Shown here: positions 49,808 to 62,628 of the stretch, piece after piece
Position numbering within the stretch: position 1 is the first letter of the stretch
Layout: each line of letters opens with the position of its first letter
NCBI GenBank assembly: GCA_012295275.1
Contig: CM022675.1
Coordinates: forward strand, 2,971,536 to 3,035,535
Source: Chrysomallon squamiferum
Taxonomy: Eukaryota; Mollusca; Gastropoda; Neomphalida; Peltospiridae
Direction of reading: 5' to 3'
Length of the DNA stretch: 64,000 bases
Notes under the pieces: generated by a model
What the model was told of the DNA's origin: nothing
Databases searched by the model: none
The model's input: the letters and a program-made list of their open reading frames with translations, nothing else
Translations under genes and position numbers: made by a program

Positions 49808-50282
49808 TGATGAAGTAGAGTGTCTGTATGCACTAGTATTTGTCATTAAACCAGTGGACACAAACATGCATATATTCTCTTTAACAATGATGTTTGTTTG
49901 TTTGTTTTATATTATTTATTGATGATTAATTATTATTATTATTATTTTTAATTTGTTTGTTTGATTGATTGATTGATTGTTTATTTTATTATTTGTTTTT
50001 ATTTATTGGTGATATGTTTTGATGTGCGTGTGTGTGTACATATACATATATCTATATCTATATTAGATATAATCTCCTTCACAGGTCAGAGTTCAACTAG
50101 AAGCACAAAAAAGGGTTTAAGTAAAACAAAATCATCAAATTCAGGTAACTTTGTTAATGTATTATTGTTAAATTCAATGTCATTAATTCAAAGTTAAACT
50201 AAAAAAAAATTATATATCATTATATGCATATATAAATGGGTAAAATGACCAATACTTAAGTATACAAACACTCTACTTCATC

Positions 50283-50318
<36 letters not shown>

Positions 50319-50982
50319 AAGGCTGTAGAGTTCGCCTTCTTCTCCTTGGAAAATTTGGATGTTAGCAAACATTTGTTATTAATGGGTAATACTTGATTTT
50401 ATTTTTGTTGTATTTCATACATTTATATTTTTGCAGGTGTCGCTGTTGCTGTTTCTGTAACTGTTGTTATAGTGTTAGTAGTGTGCACAGTTGTCGCTGT
50501 TGTTTATATGAAAAGGTAAATAGAGTTACCATTCTTGACTGATGATGTAAGATAAGTTTTTGTATTTATGTAATAATGTTTCATTTCTTAAAATTATTTA
50601 ATATACACAGATTTAAAAAAAAATAGAAAAACAAGAAAAGAAATAATAATAATAATAAAATAAACATCATCATCATCATCATTGTCATTATGTTTTTAAT
50701 TGCAAATTTCATGTTAATTGATTGCTATTTCTTAAAAATTATTAAAAATTTATATTTTGTTTTCACAGTTTATTTCTTATTGCAGGAAAAATATTTTTTG
50801 CTTTCAACAAAAGTCAGCAGACATCATTCACAACAACAGTAACAGAAACTGAGAACAGTGCAATCAGTGACTCAAATTATGAGCGACTCAACATAACTCA
50901 AAGTTCTCAAAATGAGTACATGAACGTGTCATGTGAAACAGAACATGTTTACTGTGTAATGGGCTCAAACGCTGAAGATTAA
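42667..50982 (+). CDS. Receptor gene D: CTLD/WSC/CTLD receptor with three-exon stalk and short tail (frame problem in tail)
   Basis: Exons: 42667-42745 signal peptide ([16 protein letters not shown]); 43000-43167 CTLD1 first half ([24 protein letters not shown]); 43518-43675 and 44533-44674 WSC-like module; 46825-46926 CTLD1 second half (LCGYAY, KKRFICN; an alternative acceptor 12 nt upstream is in frame); 47245-47445 CTLD2 first half ([22 protein letters not shown]); 47903-48028 CTLD2 second half ([17 protein letters not shown]); phase-1 stalk exons 49043-49093, 49409-49459 and 50085-50144, rich in Thr/Ser/Gln; 50437-50515 TM ([18 protein letters not shown]); 50786-50982 tail. All cysteines are kept. 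As spliced, the tail stops at TGA 50850-50852, giving about 427 residues. The other frame of the same exon continues with NYERLN, EYMNV and VYCVM to TAA 50980-50982 and looks like the conserved tail, so an indel near the A5/T6 runs at 50788-50799 is likely. AATAAA follows at 50987-50992. Confidence 0.82.
43741..43838. repeat. (TA)n microsatellite in gene D intron
   Basis: Nearly pure TA with ACATA interruptions, directly upstream of a duplicated WSC exon end. Confidence 0.9.
43855..43881 (+). pseudogene. Duplicated 3' end of a WSC part-1 exon in gene D intron
   Basis: GATGTACTTTATGTTGGATT GCAG followed by the donor GTTGGTGACATGAATTAAAT matches the end of the gene E WSC part-1 exon and its intron (DVLYVGLQ), and is closer to E than to D's own exon at 43675. 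The intron sequence after it also aligns with the E intron. It has no acceptor and should be skipped. Confidence 0.75.
44700..45180. repeat. Degenerate (ACT/ATT)n tract in gene D intron
   Basis: Imperfect ACT/CTA/ATT triplets. Similar tracts lie in the matching introns of A and E. The tract continues on the far side of the inverted-repeat element, from about 46171 to 46800. Confidence 0.85.
45191..46170. mobile_element. 980-bp DNA element with about 270-290-bp terminal inverted repeats
   Basis: The left end GGGTCATTCTGTGTCAAATC is the near-complement of the right end GATTTGACACGGAATGACCC. Similarity continues inward for about 270-290 bases (45191 to about 45480 against about 45901 to 46170), through GGGTTTAAACC-like, CAACAAGTATACCAAGTTT, TGGTGGTCACACCC and TTTCTAACAATACCAATTTT. 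The core contains two direct copies of CATATAAAAGTTTCCTGGGT. There is no open frame of transposase size, so it is non-autonomous. TATT borders both ends, but the flanking triplet repeat makes the target duplication uncertain. It sits in the gene D intron between WSC and CTLD1 exons. Confidence 0.9.
47142..47183. repeat. (CA)n microsatellite in gene D intron
   Basis: About 21 CA dinucleotides upstream of the CTLD2 exon. Confidence 0.95.
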
Positions 50983-51510
50983 AACTAATAAACATTCACT
51001 GAGTGGGATACTCGATCTGCTAGTTAAAATGAAACTTACACAAGTACTGCACTAACATTTTTATTTTTATTTTTTATTGTTTTTACTATCATATTCAGGA
51101 AAATACTAAAACACAGATTAATCAGATTAACTTAATATTTATAATAATAATAATAATAATAATAACAATAACAGCTGACTTTAATTTGATAATTATTTAA
51201 TTTATAATTAGTTACTTGTAATAATAATAGACACATTCACACATCTCTACATGCACATTTATTTATATATATATTTCTGTGTATATCTGTATGGGCACAT
51301 ACACAAACACATAGATATGCCTTATCTATCTGTCTGTCTGTCTGTCTGTGTGTCTATCTACCTATCTATCTATCTCAGTACATAAATATACACACATTTA
51401 CACCTGATAACTGATAGATATTTCACTAATTAACTGCAAGCTATTAATTATTCATAAGGTACATATCTTGTTAATAATAAGAAAGAGTAGTACGTGTTGT
51501 GGGAACATAA
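50983..51510. other. D-E tail-to-tail intergenic region
   Basis: About 530 bases between the converging D and E genes. Left part: the D 3' flank with AATAAA at 50987-50992. Right part: the E 3' flank, similar to the B 3' flank, with a CTAT/CTGT array at 51318-51376. No separate gene. Confidence 0.7.
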
Positions 51511-54500
51511 TCAGCCTCTCACAGAATCAAGGTGGCTGTAATCATCACTGGTGTAGTCAGCTTTTTTCAGACCAGTGTCAGCGATGTTGTAGTTGTCTTT
51601 AGTCACAGCAGCGATGTGGTTGTACGTCTCATCATGAGATGCTGTTGTATCATAATCACCTTCCATGATGTCTCCGATGTGGTTGTATGTTTTGTCATGA
51701 GTAGACATGGACTTTGGCTTTGATTCAGTTGTATCATAATCACCTTCAACGCTGCTGTCGGTGTGGTTGTAGTTGCTAGTCTGATTGTCAACGATGTGTG
51801 GCCCAGATGTTTTGTTCTTCTTCGTCTTGTTTATGTGACTGTAGACATTAGAACTTGATTTAACTTGATTGCTGTCATTTAGGACGTTATAGTCATCATC
51901 GATGTCGTTGTTGTAGCTGTTGTTTATCTGAACATTTCCTGCATTCAGATCAGATGCAAGTTCGTAGTCACTGGAGTTTGGCTTGGTTCCCATGGTAACA
52001 TCTGTTAGAGTTTCAAACTCATAATGTGAATCAGTGTCTGGTTTGATCTCATCGTAATCTGACAAGTTTTGCTGATTCACAGATCTGATTCCTCCAGTCA
52101 TGCTGCTTTCTTGTTTAGTCTTGAAACAAAATTTATGTGAGAGAAGAGAATTTAAAAACAAACAAATTAACCAAGACAAAAAAGACACCAAAAAATAAAT
52201 AAACAAATAGACACACAAACCATCAAATAAAGAAAAATGTAATAAATGAACAAATAAATAAGCAAATTAATAAACAAAGAGAAACAAACATGAAAAGGTA
52301 AGCAAACAATATAACAAAGAAACCAAATAAATAAATAAATAAAAATTAATAAAGTATAACAAACAATAAAAAATGTACTTTGTATAGAAACATTCAAAGC
52401 TTACTTAATCTTTTTTTTAGTAAGCTTGAAAAGTTCAAAATAGAAATGTTTGATTACCTTTTCATCCAAACTATAAGAAGAACAACACCAGCTGCCAGTA
52501 GAATGAGAGTAACAGAAGCACCCACAACAACACCTACATAAATGAATAAATACTTTAATAATATAAACTTTGATATAAATATAATGTAAATAAATATTTT
52601 TTTCAATCAAAATATAAATAAATTAACCTGCTGACAGAATTTCAGTAACTATACGTAATCTATGGACTGTTTTGTTAATAACAATGTAATTATCTTGTAT
52701 TAGTTTTGGTTAAGGTTTGTATTACATAATTGATTTTCAAAAATTTCATGACATTTCTTTCTTTTTATTATTATTATTATTTTTTTCTAAGATTACTAAA
52801 ATATATTTGTATTTGTTTCTTATTCAGTTTTTAGTCAAGTATATTCATTCAAGTAAATATGGATTAATAACTAAAATACACATGTTAGTTTCATGCAAAC
52901 TTTGTTTTTATCTTACTCGTTTGGTCTTTTCCATCTTCGTTAAGAATCTGAGATTTTGTAACAGCAGCACCTGCAACAATAACAACAAAAACAATTATAC
53001 AACAACAACAACAACAACAATCACAAGACTATTACAGTTACAATAACAATAATATAAACAAGAACAATACAATGACAACAACAGTATTAACAACAACGAA
53101 AACAAGAACAAAAATAAAAATAATAATAATAATAATAACAACAACAACATTAACAACATCAAAACAAATATTACTAGTGGTAGTAGAATGATAATTATAA
53201 TGATGATGATGGTAAAAATAATAATAATAATATTAATGATTATAGTAATAAAAAATAATAATGATAATAAGAACAAGAACAATAGCAGTACTACTACTAA
53301 TATAAATTCTATGATAAAAACAAGCAATAGAGAATTTCTTTTACTAGTACTATAACAACAACAGCAATACTACTACTACTACGAATACAAGAACTATAGT
53401 TATAAAAATAACTTCAACAGTTCTGCTATTATTAATTTTAATACAATAATAAATAATATCTAAATATTATATTATTTTGTTACAATTCTGTTACCACCCA
53501 ATATGTATACACGTTATTTTAAAAACATTCATTTAATTTTCTGTTGGTTAGGTTTCAAAAGTTATTTATTTGTGTATTTGTGAAATTACACTAACAAAGG
53601 TTTAATCGTAAATATCAATAATGAATTTAAAGAAATTATTAATTACGTATCTATGAAGGGAAATGATTATTTTACTTGGTATGGAAGTGAACGGAGTTGT
53701 CTCCCTTTCAGACTTTTCTGATGCAGACGACTTGTGATGTGTTTTATCTTCTCTTGAAGTTGTTATTTCAGGGGAACTAGGAACTAACAAATAAGAATGA
53801 GTAAAGTCAAATGTTTTAACTACGTTTTAAGAAATATGACCTACAATTTCTGAACAGATTTTGATCTGAATATAATCAAAGGCAGATTTCTTAGTTTATC
53901 TGTTATTTGGTAATGTTAGAAAAAATAGGGAAACATTTTAGATAATCATTCGAAAATGCCATTTTATAATCAGAATATTTTATCCTTTCAGTACTGAATG
54001 AACCTAGAAGTACAAAACTGGTTTACAAAGAAGTATTAGTTTCAAATCGACAATAAGAAAAAGACAAAAAAACTTAGCACTTTTTATTTGAAGTAAAATT
54101 CCCAATAGCTAAGAAAAAAAACCCTGTCTATATGTGTAATATGTATTAATATGTATATCTCTATATCCATTCATCGTGCACTTTTATAAATTTTTTGATA
54201 CAGAATTATCCAAAGACTAAGAATACATTATTATTATGTAGTGGATTTGTTTTATATGTTTCAAAGGTTAGATGTTCGAAAATTGGAATCTAGAATATAC
54301 AATATAATTAACTATATATTTTTAGTAATTATAACTGTCAACGTAAATTTGCTATCATAGATGATCATACTGTCGTCAATGACTTTCTGTACTTGTATAA
54401 CTAATAACTGATTTGCCAGTTGGTTATTGTCTTTTTCAGCAAGATGTCCATAAACAGTCAAGTAAGTGGCAAAATCCCTTAGTTGTAGACAAATAATATA

Positions 54501-56124
54501 CCGAGATCCACTGGGGACCACATACACACACACACATAACATAAAAAGCGCCCTGAGCTCTAACGTTAAAGTTTGGACTAGTTGGAGTTCGGCCCATGTA
54601 ACTGTTTAGAATATAAATATTTTAATAATTTATATGAGTAAATAATAAAAAAGGAAAAAGAAAAATGTAACTTTTACAAATAATATGAGCTTATTGTAAG
54701 GCAATAGGGTATACAGTATTCTGGCTTTTTCCATTAACAATAAGAATAAATCAATTCATTCCATTTCCATCTCGTGAACATCCATAAGAGAAACATTTTT
54801 ATAGATTTCCAGTATTTTTAAAGACGTAAATATACTATTTATTTTCTGTTTCAAAGGATAAAATAATACTAGAAAAGGTTACTGTTTTTCTTATTGTTCT
54901 TGATGACATTCTTTTTGCATACATACACATACAATAAAATAAAAGATAAATACATAGTACTTACTATTAAGACAAACAGCGGAGTGATGGGTACTACAGT
55001 ACTAACTGAAAATGAGAAGCTGCCGTTTGGAAATTTTTGTAACAATAAACAGCCATTTTGTGTTTCCTTTATATTAACTATCGCATTCTCTGAAATTAAA
55101 ATAATTGTTTTATTTAATGCAAGAAATTGTATACATTTCAAAATGTGAAGAAAAAATTAAACACACACACACAAACACAGATAATAGAGAAAGAGATAGA
55201 GATATAAAGAGTTGAGATTCTAAAAATGACAAACAGCATTCCTACCAAAACGAAGCAATGACTATAACCAAAAATCAACATTAATAATGCAAAACCGTGA
55301 TTATATTGATATTCAAAAAAAAAAATTCTTGCGTGCATAATACACGTAATGTTTGTATGGCGTAGGAAAACGCTCAACACTATGTTTGTTTGTTAGCCCT
55401 AGGGTTTTTCTACTTCATTTTTAATACCACCAATCTTAAGTTTGGTCAAAAGGTCATAATACTCTCCATTTTAACTATAACGTTGTGCATTTGTGCAAAA
55501 CAAAAATACAACAAAAAGAATCTGTATTTAGTATCTTTATAATTAAAGAACGATGACAAGTAAATAAACAGAAAATAATAAACCAAATCTAATAAATAAA
55601 TAAAAGAAATGAAACTACAACAACAACAACTAATAATAATAAGAAGAACAACTACACCAAAACTAAAATAAATGTTCTTATTCAAAAAAATGCAGAAAAA
55701 ATACAAAGCAGTTCAGAAAAACCACTAGTTGCAACACACAAACACACACACACACACACACCCGCACACACATACACACAAACACACACACACAAACACA
55801 AAGAAAAAAGAACGAAACAAAAGAAAAATAACTACAACAAAAGATACTGTAAAAAAACTAACTGAAGTAATCGTCAGTCGAAACTACTTGTTTGTCACGT
55901 TTTAATCCAATCCAGTACTGTTTTCCATTAGCCCACAAGTTTCGTCTAATTGTTTCAGTGTTATTTGTGTTTGGTTTTGCTAAAACACAGCTTGAATTAG
56001 ATGAAAACCAACTCTTAGTCATCTGATGTTTGTAACATGATTTATTAGAATACTGTCCTGGACCTAGGAAAAAAAGACAAAAAGAAACATGTAATAAATG
56101 TATTTATATATATAAATATATACA

Positions 56125-56192
<68 letters not shown>

Positions 56193-56559
56193 TCATCTGT
56201 CATTATAATGAGAAACACTGCAATTAAAAAAAATTTCTCCGTCGGATTCTTCTCATTAGTTTTCACTTGTTCTTGCTTTCTTTTTTCTTTTTTCTTCAAC
56301 CTCAAAACGAAGTACATAGTGGAGAAACTGTTAAAGAAGAATAAGATTTAACAACTTGTTTACATATTTCATATTTTGTAAAACAGTGAACTTACAAACT
56401 CACAGTTACAAATAAATCTCTTCTTTGTGTAACAATCATCACTTTTTACAATCAGTCTGTATGTGCCAGAATAAACATATTCACAGAGATCTTGAATATC
56501 CAGATCTGTAATAAAACCTATAAAAAGAAAGGTATTGCTATTATTTTTATTATTATTAT

Positions 56560-56700
56560 AAATGGTAGTAGTAGTGGTAGTAGTGATAGTAGTAGCAGTA
56601 GTAGTAGTAGTTGTTGTTGTTGAAATGATAGTAGTGAAAATAGTAACAGTAGTAATGGAAGTACAAAGACGTATAGTAGTAGTAATTTTCACTCTACATG
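56560..56700 (-). repeat. (CTA)n tract in gene E, open in frame with CTLD1 second half
   Basis: On the minus strand the triplet tract reads as poly-Thr and stays open into the following CTLD1 exon. Normal splicing would remove it. It matches the position of the Thr-rich exon-like sequence in gene A. Confidence 0.6.
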
Positions 56701-57369
56701 GCATCTGTAGAAGCTGTACTTGTTGTATTATTTTTCTTTTACAGATAATAATAAGTTTTGCAGTTATAAAAAGCAGAAGTCAAAGTAAGAAAACTAGGCA
56801 TAATAAGAGAAGTGGTAGTAATACTTGTAGATAATAGGATGAGTAATAACAACAGTATTAGTAATAATATTTTGTAATAGTGATAAGTAATAGTAATAAC
56901 AGTAAGTGTTAGTATTAATATTATTATTAGTAGTAGCAAATAGTAGTAATAGTAAAAGTATTATGTTAATGCTAGTAGGTTATAGTAATAGTATTTGTAA
57001 TAGTACTAGCTGTAGTATTAATAGCTGTAATAATAATAGTAGTAAATACATGAATAAAATTGTACCTGTTTTATAAATACTTATTGTATTTTCAGTTCCA
57101 CAGTTTTCTTTGAAGTTTCCTAAACAACCAGTTTTATTTTCCCTTTGAATAGTTTTAAGTGAAAGTTGATACCATATTCTCCATGTAAAACAATAACATT
57201 TCTCTCTCTGTAAAACAAACATTTAAAATAACCAAAATAATGTTACTATTTCCCATTCCAGATTTATCTACTGCTGTGTGCATACCAATCCACATATGCG
57301 AGATATATATGTTTATCTATATGCATATGTGTATTTTAGTATTCTGAATATTCTCTGTTTTATGTATGT

Positions 57370-57545
57370 CAAATTAAACTCTCTACATAGACAATATTCG
57401 GGAACGTACTGGCGCAGGAGGACAAAGTCCAACAACGACGTCATAAACCCGTCAGATGCCGCTGACGAGACTCGAACATATAGCATCCATTCATCCGCAC
57501 TCCGAAGGCGGACAACGTTACCGTTCGGCCATAAACGTTTTAAAT
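57370..57545 (-). mobile_element. tRNA-derived SINE in gene E intron
   Basis: The minus strand reads TGGCCGAACGGTAACG (A-box-like), then GTCCGCCTTCGGAGTGCGGA, and TGTTCGAGTCTCG (B-box-like), with spacing typical of a tRNA-like head having a long variable arm. A non-tRNA body extends toward 57370. It is clearly less AT-rich than its surroundings. No poly-A tail was identified, and the family is not named. It lies between the two WSC exons of gene E. Confidence 0.65.
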
Positions 57546-57850
57546 GTAACTGGCTTTTGTGTGTAACACTTTACCTTCAGAAGGTGATCAGGCGACCATT
57601 CATTTTAAAAAGAGGAAACATCTGTTACAAGGTATATGTTTTGTGCAATTCTTTTTCATTTACTATATTTTGCATACGTGCTTACTACACAAAATATAGA
57701 GAAAAAAAAAGAACACGGTGAACTTGTAATAATTATGAAACTAAGCTCTTCTAATGGAAAAACAAACACAAAAAAACCAAAAAAATAACCAGGTAATTCT
57801 ACAATTTACGATATAAAAAAGCAAAAAATAAAATTATAGTAATTGTAGCC

Positions 57851-57887
<37 letters not shown>

Positions 57888-59139
57888 TATGTTTATAAAT
57901 AAATCTTTTATTGTTTATAAAACTTCTTATTTTGATAAATGAAACAAGCTATATTTGCTAATTTACCAGTACAACTTTTGTTTATTCTTCTTTAACTTTC
58001 CATTTCAAAGTACTGTCCTCTGTGTGTGTGCGTGCGTGCGTGTGTTAATAAACAAAATATTCATTTAATTCATGTCACCAACCTGCAATCCAACATAAAG
58101 TACATCCCCATTTGTTTTACATTCGTAGTAACATCGGCTTGCCTGGTTATCGTATTTGATTTGATAAAACTGTTCAGACTGTGATTCATTCACTTCTCCA
58201 ACATATTCAAACAGTGGTGTGTTATCCGCTGTAAAACAAACTTGATTTGTTTAATATAATCAATTTTTGAAAGTTAAAATATAAGAAATGATGTTGTATA
58301 TTAGTTTAAACACACCAAAACCCACCCACATATATGCACATATATGCACAGAAACACAAAGAGACACACACATACATATATAATTACATGCATTTTATTT
58401 CTGGTGCAGCTTTCTTGTTAATAGAGAAGGCTTCGGAGATCAAATTATTATTATTATTTTAAGAATAGAAAAAAGAAGGAAAAGAAAGAAAAAACATATA
58501 CATATAAATAAAAATAATAATTTTCAAAAATACAGTATAAATACATTAATTAGCAGTCTATATTAATTAGATATTCCTATTGTAACACATTTTACACCAC
58601 GTGATGTTATTTATGATGCTATTAACAAGAGAAAAAAGCATGTACACATCCAATTATATATATACACATATACATATACATACAAATATATACACATACA
58701 TACATACATACATACATACACAAACACTTACTCATTATAAAGGACCTAACAATAATAAATACACAATATTAAGAAATAATAAATATTAACAAATGAGTTA
58801 ATTACATTTTATAAATGAACAAATGAACGTGTTCATATTGAGCAGTAAGATAAATTTATTGTTCAACATTCACAGAGGTCACAACTTTTCTATGAGTATT
58901 GTAAAAGCACAGAAAAACAAAATAATAATTTATATCACCTGTCCACATCCATGAACTGTACTGAACTTTAGCTCCAGTCCAGTAAGATCCAGCTTTGACA
59001 TCACTCAGTGATGTAATATCTGACGTACTGTACAGTTGTTTTCGATGCTGATGACATGTATAAAACGCTGTATCCCATGTGACATTATTTAATACACGCA
59101 GAGTAGCTGTAATAAAACAGTATATATTTACTTACAAAA

Positions 59140-59450
59140 TGAAGAACAGTAACTCTGTTTATCTTTTAAATGAAACAACATAGACAACCGCAAAAAAATA
59201 AATATAAATTTATGAAATACAACAATTAAAATAAAGTATTATTACTAAATAAGAAACGTTTGCTAATACCCAAGTCTCCAAGGAGAAGAATATGCACATG
59301 TTTGTGTTCACTGATTATAATGACAAATACTAGTGCACACAGATACCGTTTTTCATAAAAAACAGATATTAATGTTTTATTTAGTTAATAAAATAAAGAA
59401 CATTTAGTTTAACTTTTAAAAAATAACATTAAAATTCATAATGATACATT
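59140..59450 (-). pseudogene. Scar of a deleted D-type paralog: intronic TM-flank relic inside gene E intron 1
   Basis: Plus-strand sequence here (AAGAAACGTTTGCTAATACC, TTCACTGATTATAATGACAA ATACT, AATTCATAATGATACATT) aligns with 38780-38993, the intron next to the TM exon of relic C. The TM exon itself is mostly deleted. At 59450/59451 the match stops and CTLD1 exon sequence begins. Confidence 0.7.
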
Positions 59451-59537
59451 CTGACGTACTGTACAGTTGTTCTCCATGTTGATGACATGTATAAAACGCT
59501 GAATCCCATGTGACGTCATTTAACATATGCAAAATAG
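59451..59537 (-). pseudogene. Partial CTLD1 exon in gene E intron 1
   Basis: The normal acceptor (tattacag) and the first 87 bases of a CTLD1 exon ([20 protein letters not shown] and on to LYSTS) are cut off at 59451. It has no donor. It is one side of the deletion that fused two paralogs. Confidence 0.85.
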
Positions 59538-59582
59538 CTGTAATAAACGGATTATATCTGCTTATAAAACAAACTTTAAAAT

Positions 59583-59692
<110 letters not shown>

Positions 59693-60149
59693 AAAAATTA
59701 ATGATTATATGCTTATAAGACATTCGTAAATTATTAAAAGTAACAGGGAAGATTCTCTACCTTTTTAAAGATTATTTTCCATCACAAAATAATAAGAATA
59801 AAAATAAAATGTTTACACTTGAAATTAAAATATTTTACCTGTCGCAGAAAACAGCTGACATAAAATCACGCCAAAAATTGTAAGAAGCAGACGAGTTGTA
59901 CTCCATAGTTCGGCCATGACACCCTGTCCCCTGTACAAGGAAGTAAAACATTATCTATGTTTAACAACACAGGTTTTTCAGTAAAAGAAATTAACTGTAC
60001 AAGTTTGTCATTAAAAAAAATATAAATAATAATAACAATAACAAATTTAAAAAAATTGTTAATACGATATAACAGCTTCAAAACTAGTACACCACGAAAT
60101 AATTCGTAGATGATTAATAATAAACAATTTTAATTACCGATGTAGCTAG

Positions 60150-60300
60150 TACTCGTTTGAAATCTTACGCTAGACTTTGTACAGTAAAACACTTTTATCT
60201 CTAACAAACCAGGAAGTCATATGAACAGTGTGTGCTGTCCTAGAAAGATAACATACAAGTCCACTTCAAATAAACGTGCTAAATATAGACTATCTACCTG
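60150..60300 (-). promoter_or_regulatory. Conserved upstream module of gene E
   Basis: On the minus strand CTATATTTAG (60288-60279) precedes ACTTCCTGGT (60217-60208), TTTGTTAGAG, and the GTACAAAGTCTAGCGTAAGA block. Order and spacing are as for genes A and B. Confidence 0.6.
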
Positions 60301-61790
60301 TTTGCTTTGTGTTCGTATTTATGATGAAGATGAAGACGTCCATGATGTTGATTATAATTGCGATAATGTTTTTTATGTTAAGATGACGATGATGATGTTA
60401 TGATGACAATGAGAATTATGGAATGACTGAAATTATTTAAACATTTAACAAACGTTTTGTTTAATATAATTATCGTACAAAGTGTTATGCCCAGAATCTA
60501 CTAAATACATACAAACACACTCATATACACAAATACACACTAGTAAGCTCACACACATATACACACATATACATACACTACGAACTCATATTTACATACA
60601 TTCATATAGAAATACACATATACAGAAACATAGACGCATACACAAACATACATACCTCTTTAAGTATGTGTATATACATTTTTATGTTAGTATATGTCAT
60701 TCTCTGTATATATATATATATATGTTTATATATATAAATGTGTGTACGTAGATACACGTATCTACTTTTGTATACATACACAGATACGTATGAATAATAC
60801 ACGTGTTTATCTCTTTATGTATGTTTACATATACATACATGTTTATATAGATGCACCGTGCATACATTCACAAAAATACATTGGGATGTGTTGTATAACA
60901 ATTATTCCGTCACTGCTGTCTACCTTTCTCTGGGTTTTTCTTTTCACTTTTTTATTATTTCTTCAGATCACCTCTTTTTCTTTCTTTTTCTTCTTCTGTT
61001 TCGTTAACACAAGCAGTAAACTGAATAACGCAAGCTAATTTAAAATTAAAATTTAAACAGAGAGAACAAGAAACAGAAGAGAGCAAAATTTGAGTGTTTA
61101 TAAAAATAAATAAATAATAAATAAAAGGAACACACAGAAAACAGGTTTTAGCAAGTTTGTGTTATTTTTATTTCAAGGATAGAAAAGTCTGATTTAAGAT
61201 TATATATATATATGATTGAAGATTATATACATATATATATATATATATAATCTTACATCATATATATATAGAGATATGTGCTTCTACACAAACACGTGTA
61301 TGTGGGTGTGTATACGAAAGTACGCACATTTGTACATAAACATTATAAAAAAAAATGAGAAACACACATATATACATAAACATGTGTGTATATATGTGTG
61401 TGTGTGTGTGTTTATATAAGCATGTATAAAGAGTTAAACACATGCATTATTCATACGTATATGTGTATATACGGAAGTAAGTATGTATGTATGTGTAAGT
61501 ATGTATGTGCATGTATGTATGTATGTGTGTGTATGTATGTGTGTGTATGTAAGTGCATATGTCTATTTATTAGTTTCTAGACAGAAACGTTTGTACAATT
61601 ATTATATTAAAGACAAATTCCAGTTTCTATTAACTATTTAAATAATTGTATTCCTTCCATATTTCTAATTGTTATCAAAATCATTAAGTTTTTCATCATA
61701 ACATCATCTTCATCTTAACATAATAACAACATTATCGTAATTATAAACATCACCGTCGTCTTCATCGTTAGAATGAACACAAAGCATACA
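60301..61790. other. E-F intergenic sequence
   Basis: Mostly CA/TA/TG microsatellite DNA (about 60500-60880 and 61200-61560). It shares GATGACGATGATGATG-type sequence with the A-B spacer near 26090. No gene is supported. Confidence 0.6.
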
Positions 61791-61794
61791 GATA

Positions 61795-61945
61795 GGTAGT
61801 CTATATTTAGTAAGTTTATTTGAAGCTCATGTCTTAGCTATCATCTTTCTGTCGGACATACTATCTGACTTCGTGATTTGTTAAAGTGTTTAATGTACAG
61901 TCTAACGTTAGATTTCAAACAAGTACTAGCTGCCTCGGTAATTAA
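61795..61945 (+). promoter_or_regulatory. Partly degraded upstream module of gene F
   Basis: CTATATTTAG is kept at 61801-61810, but the ETS-like block reads ACTTCGTGAT (61868-61877). The TTTAATGTACAGTCTAACG and TTAGATTTCAAAC blocks remain. Confidence 0.5.
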
Positions 61946-62108
61946 AATATTTTTTTGTTAGTCATCTACGTATAACTATTTTTGTGGTATTATTAAAGTT
62001 TTCTGAAGTTGTTATATAATTTTAGCAAATTATATTTTTGTTTCTGAAAAACGGCTGTTCTTAAATATAGATCAATGTTTTACTTCCTTGTACAGGTAAC
62101 AGGGTGTC

Positions 62109-62628
62109 ATGGCTGAACTATGGATTACAACTCGTCTGCTTCTTACAATTTTCTGCGGGATTTTATGTCAGTTGTTTTCTGCGTCAGGTAAAATATTTTA
62201 ATTACAATTGAAATAATTTTATTTTTATTTTCCTATTTTTGTGTTTGTAATAATCGTTTAAAAAGTAGTGAGACTTTCTGGTTATTTTTAATAATTTACG
62301 AATATTTTCCAAGTATATTATTAGTATTTTTAAATTTAATTTATATATTTAGATCTCTGACCCACAAAAACACTAATTTCTGAGAGAGAAAGAAAAAGCG
62401 AGAGAGATATTTTAATTTTATAGTTTGTTTTATAAGTAAATATATTCCGTTTCATTACAGCTACTCTGCATGTATTAAATAACGTCACATGAGATACAGC
62501 GTTTTATACATGTCATCAACATGGAGAACAACTGTACAGTACGTCAGATATTACATCACTGAATGATGTCACAGCTGGATCTTACTGGATTGGAGCTAAA
62601 GTTCAGTACAGTTTATGGATGTGGACAG
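62109..62628 (+). pseudogene. Receptor gene F: first two exons, early stop
   Basis: The signal-peptide exon 62109-62187 (MAELWITTRLLLTIFCG) is intact with its donor. The CTLD1 exon 62461-62628 keeps its splice sites and [15 protein letters not shown], but TGG (Trp of VTWD) has become TGA at 62490-62492, ending translation after 36 residues. No WSC exon is found in the next 700 bases, where microsatellites and a dead Tc1 copy follow. Later exons may lie beyond the window. Confidence 0.85.

Noticed and set aside
56369-56704. Poly-Thr open frame fused to CTLD in gene E as a real exon
   Set aside because: Good acceptors separate the tract from the CTLD exon and paralogs splice there; kept only as an observation on Thr-rich tracts.
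57278-57721. 147-residue plus-strand open frame
   Set aside because: It covers an intron of gene E and the opposite strand of a tRNA-like SINE; the amino-acid pattern shows no domain.
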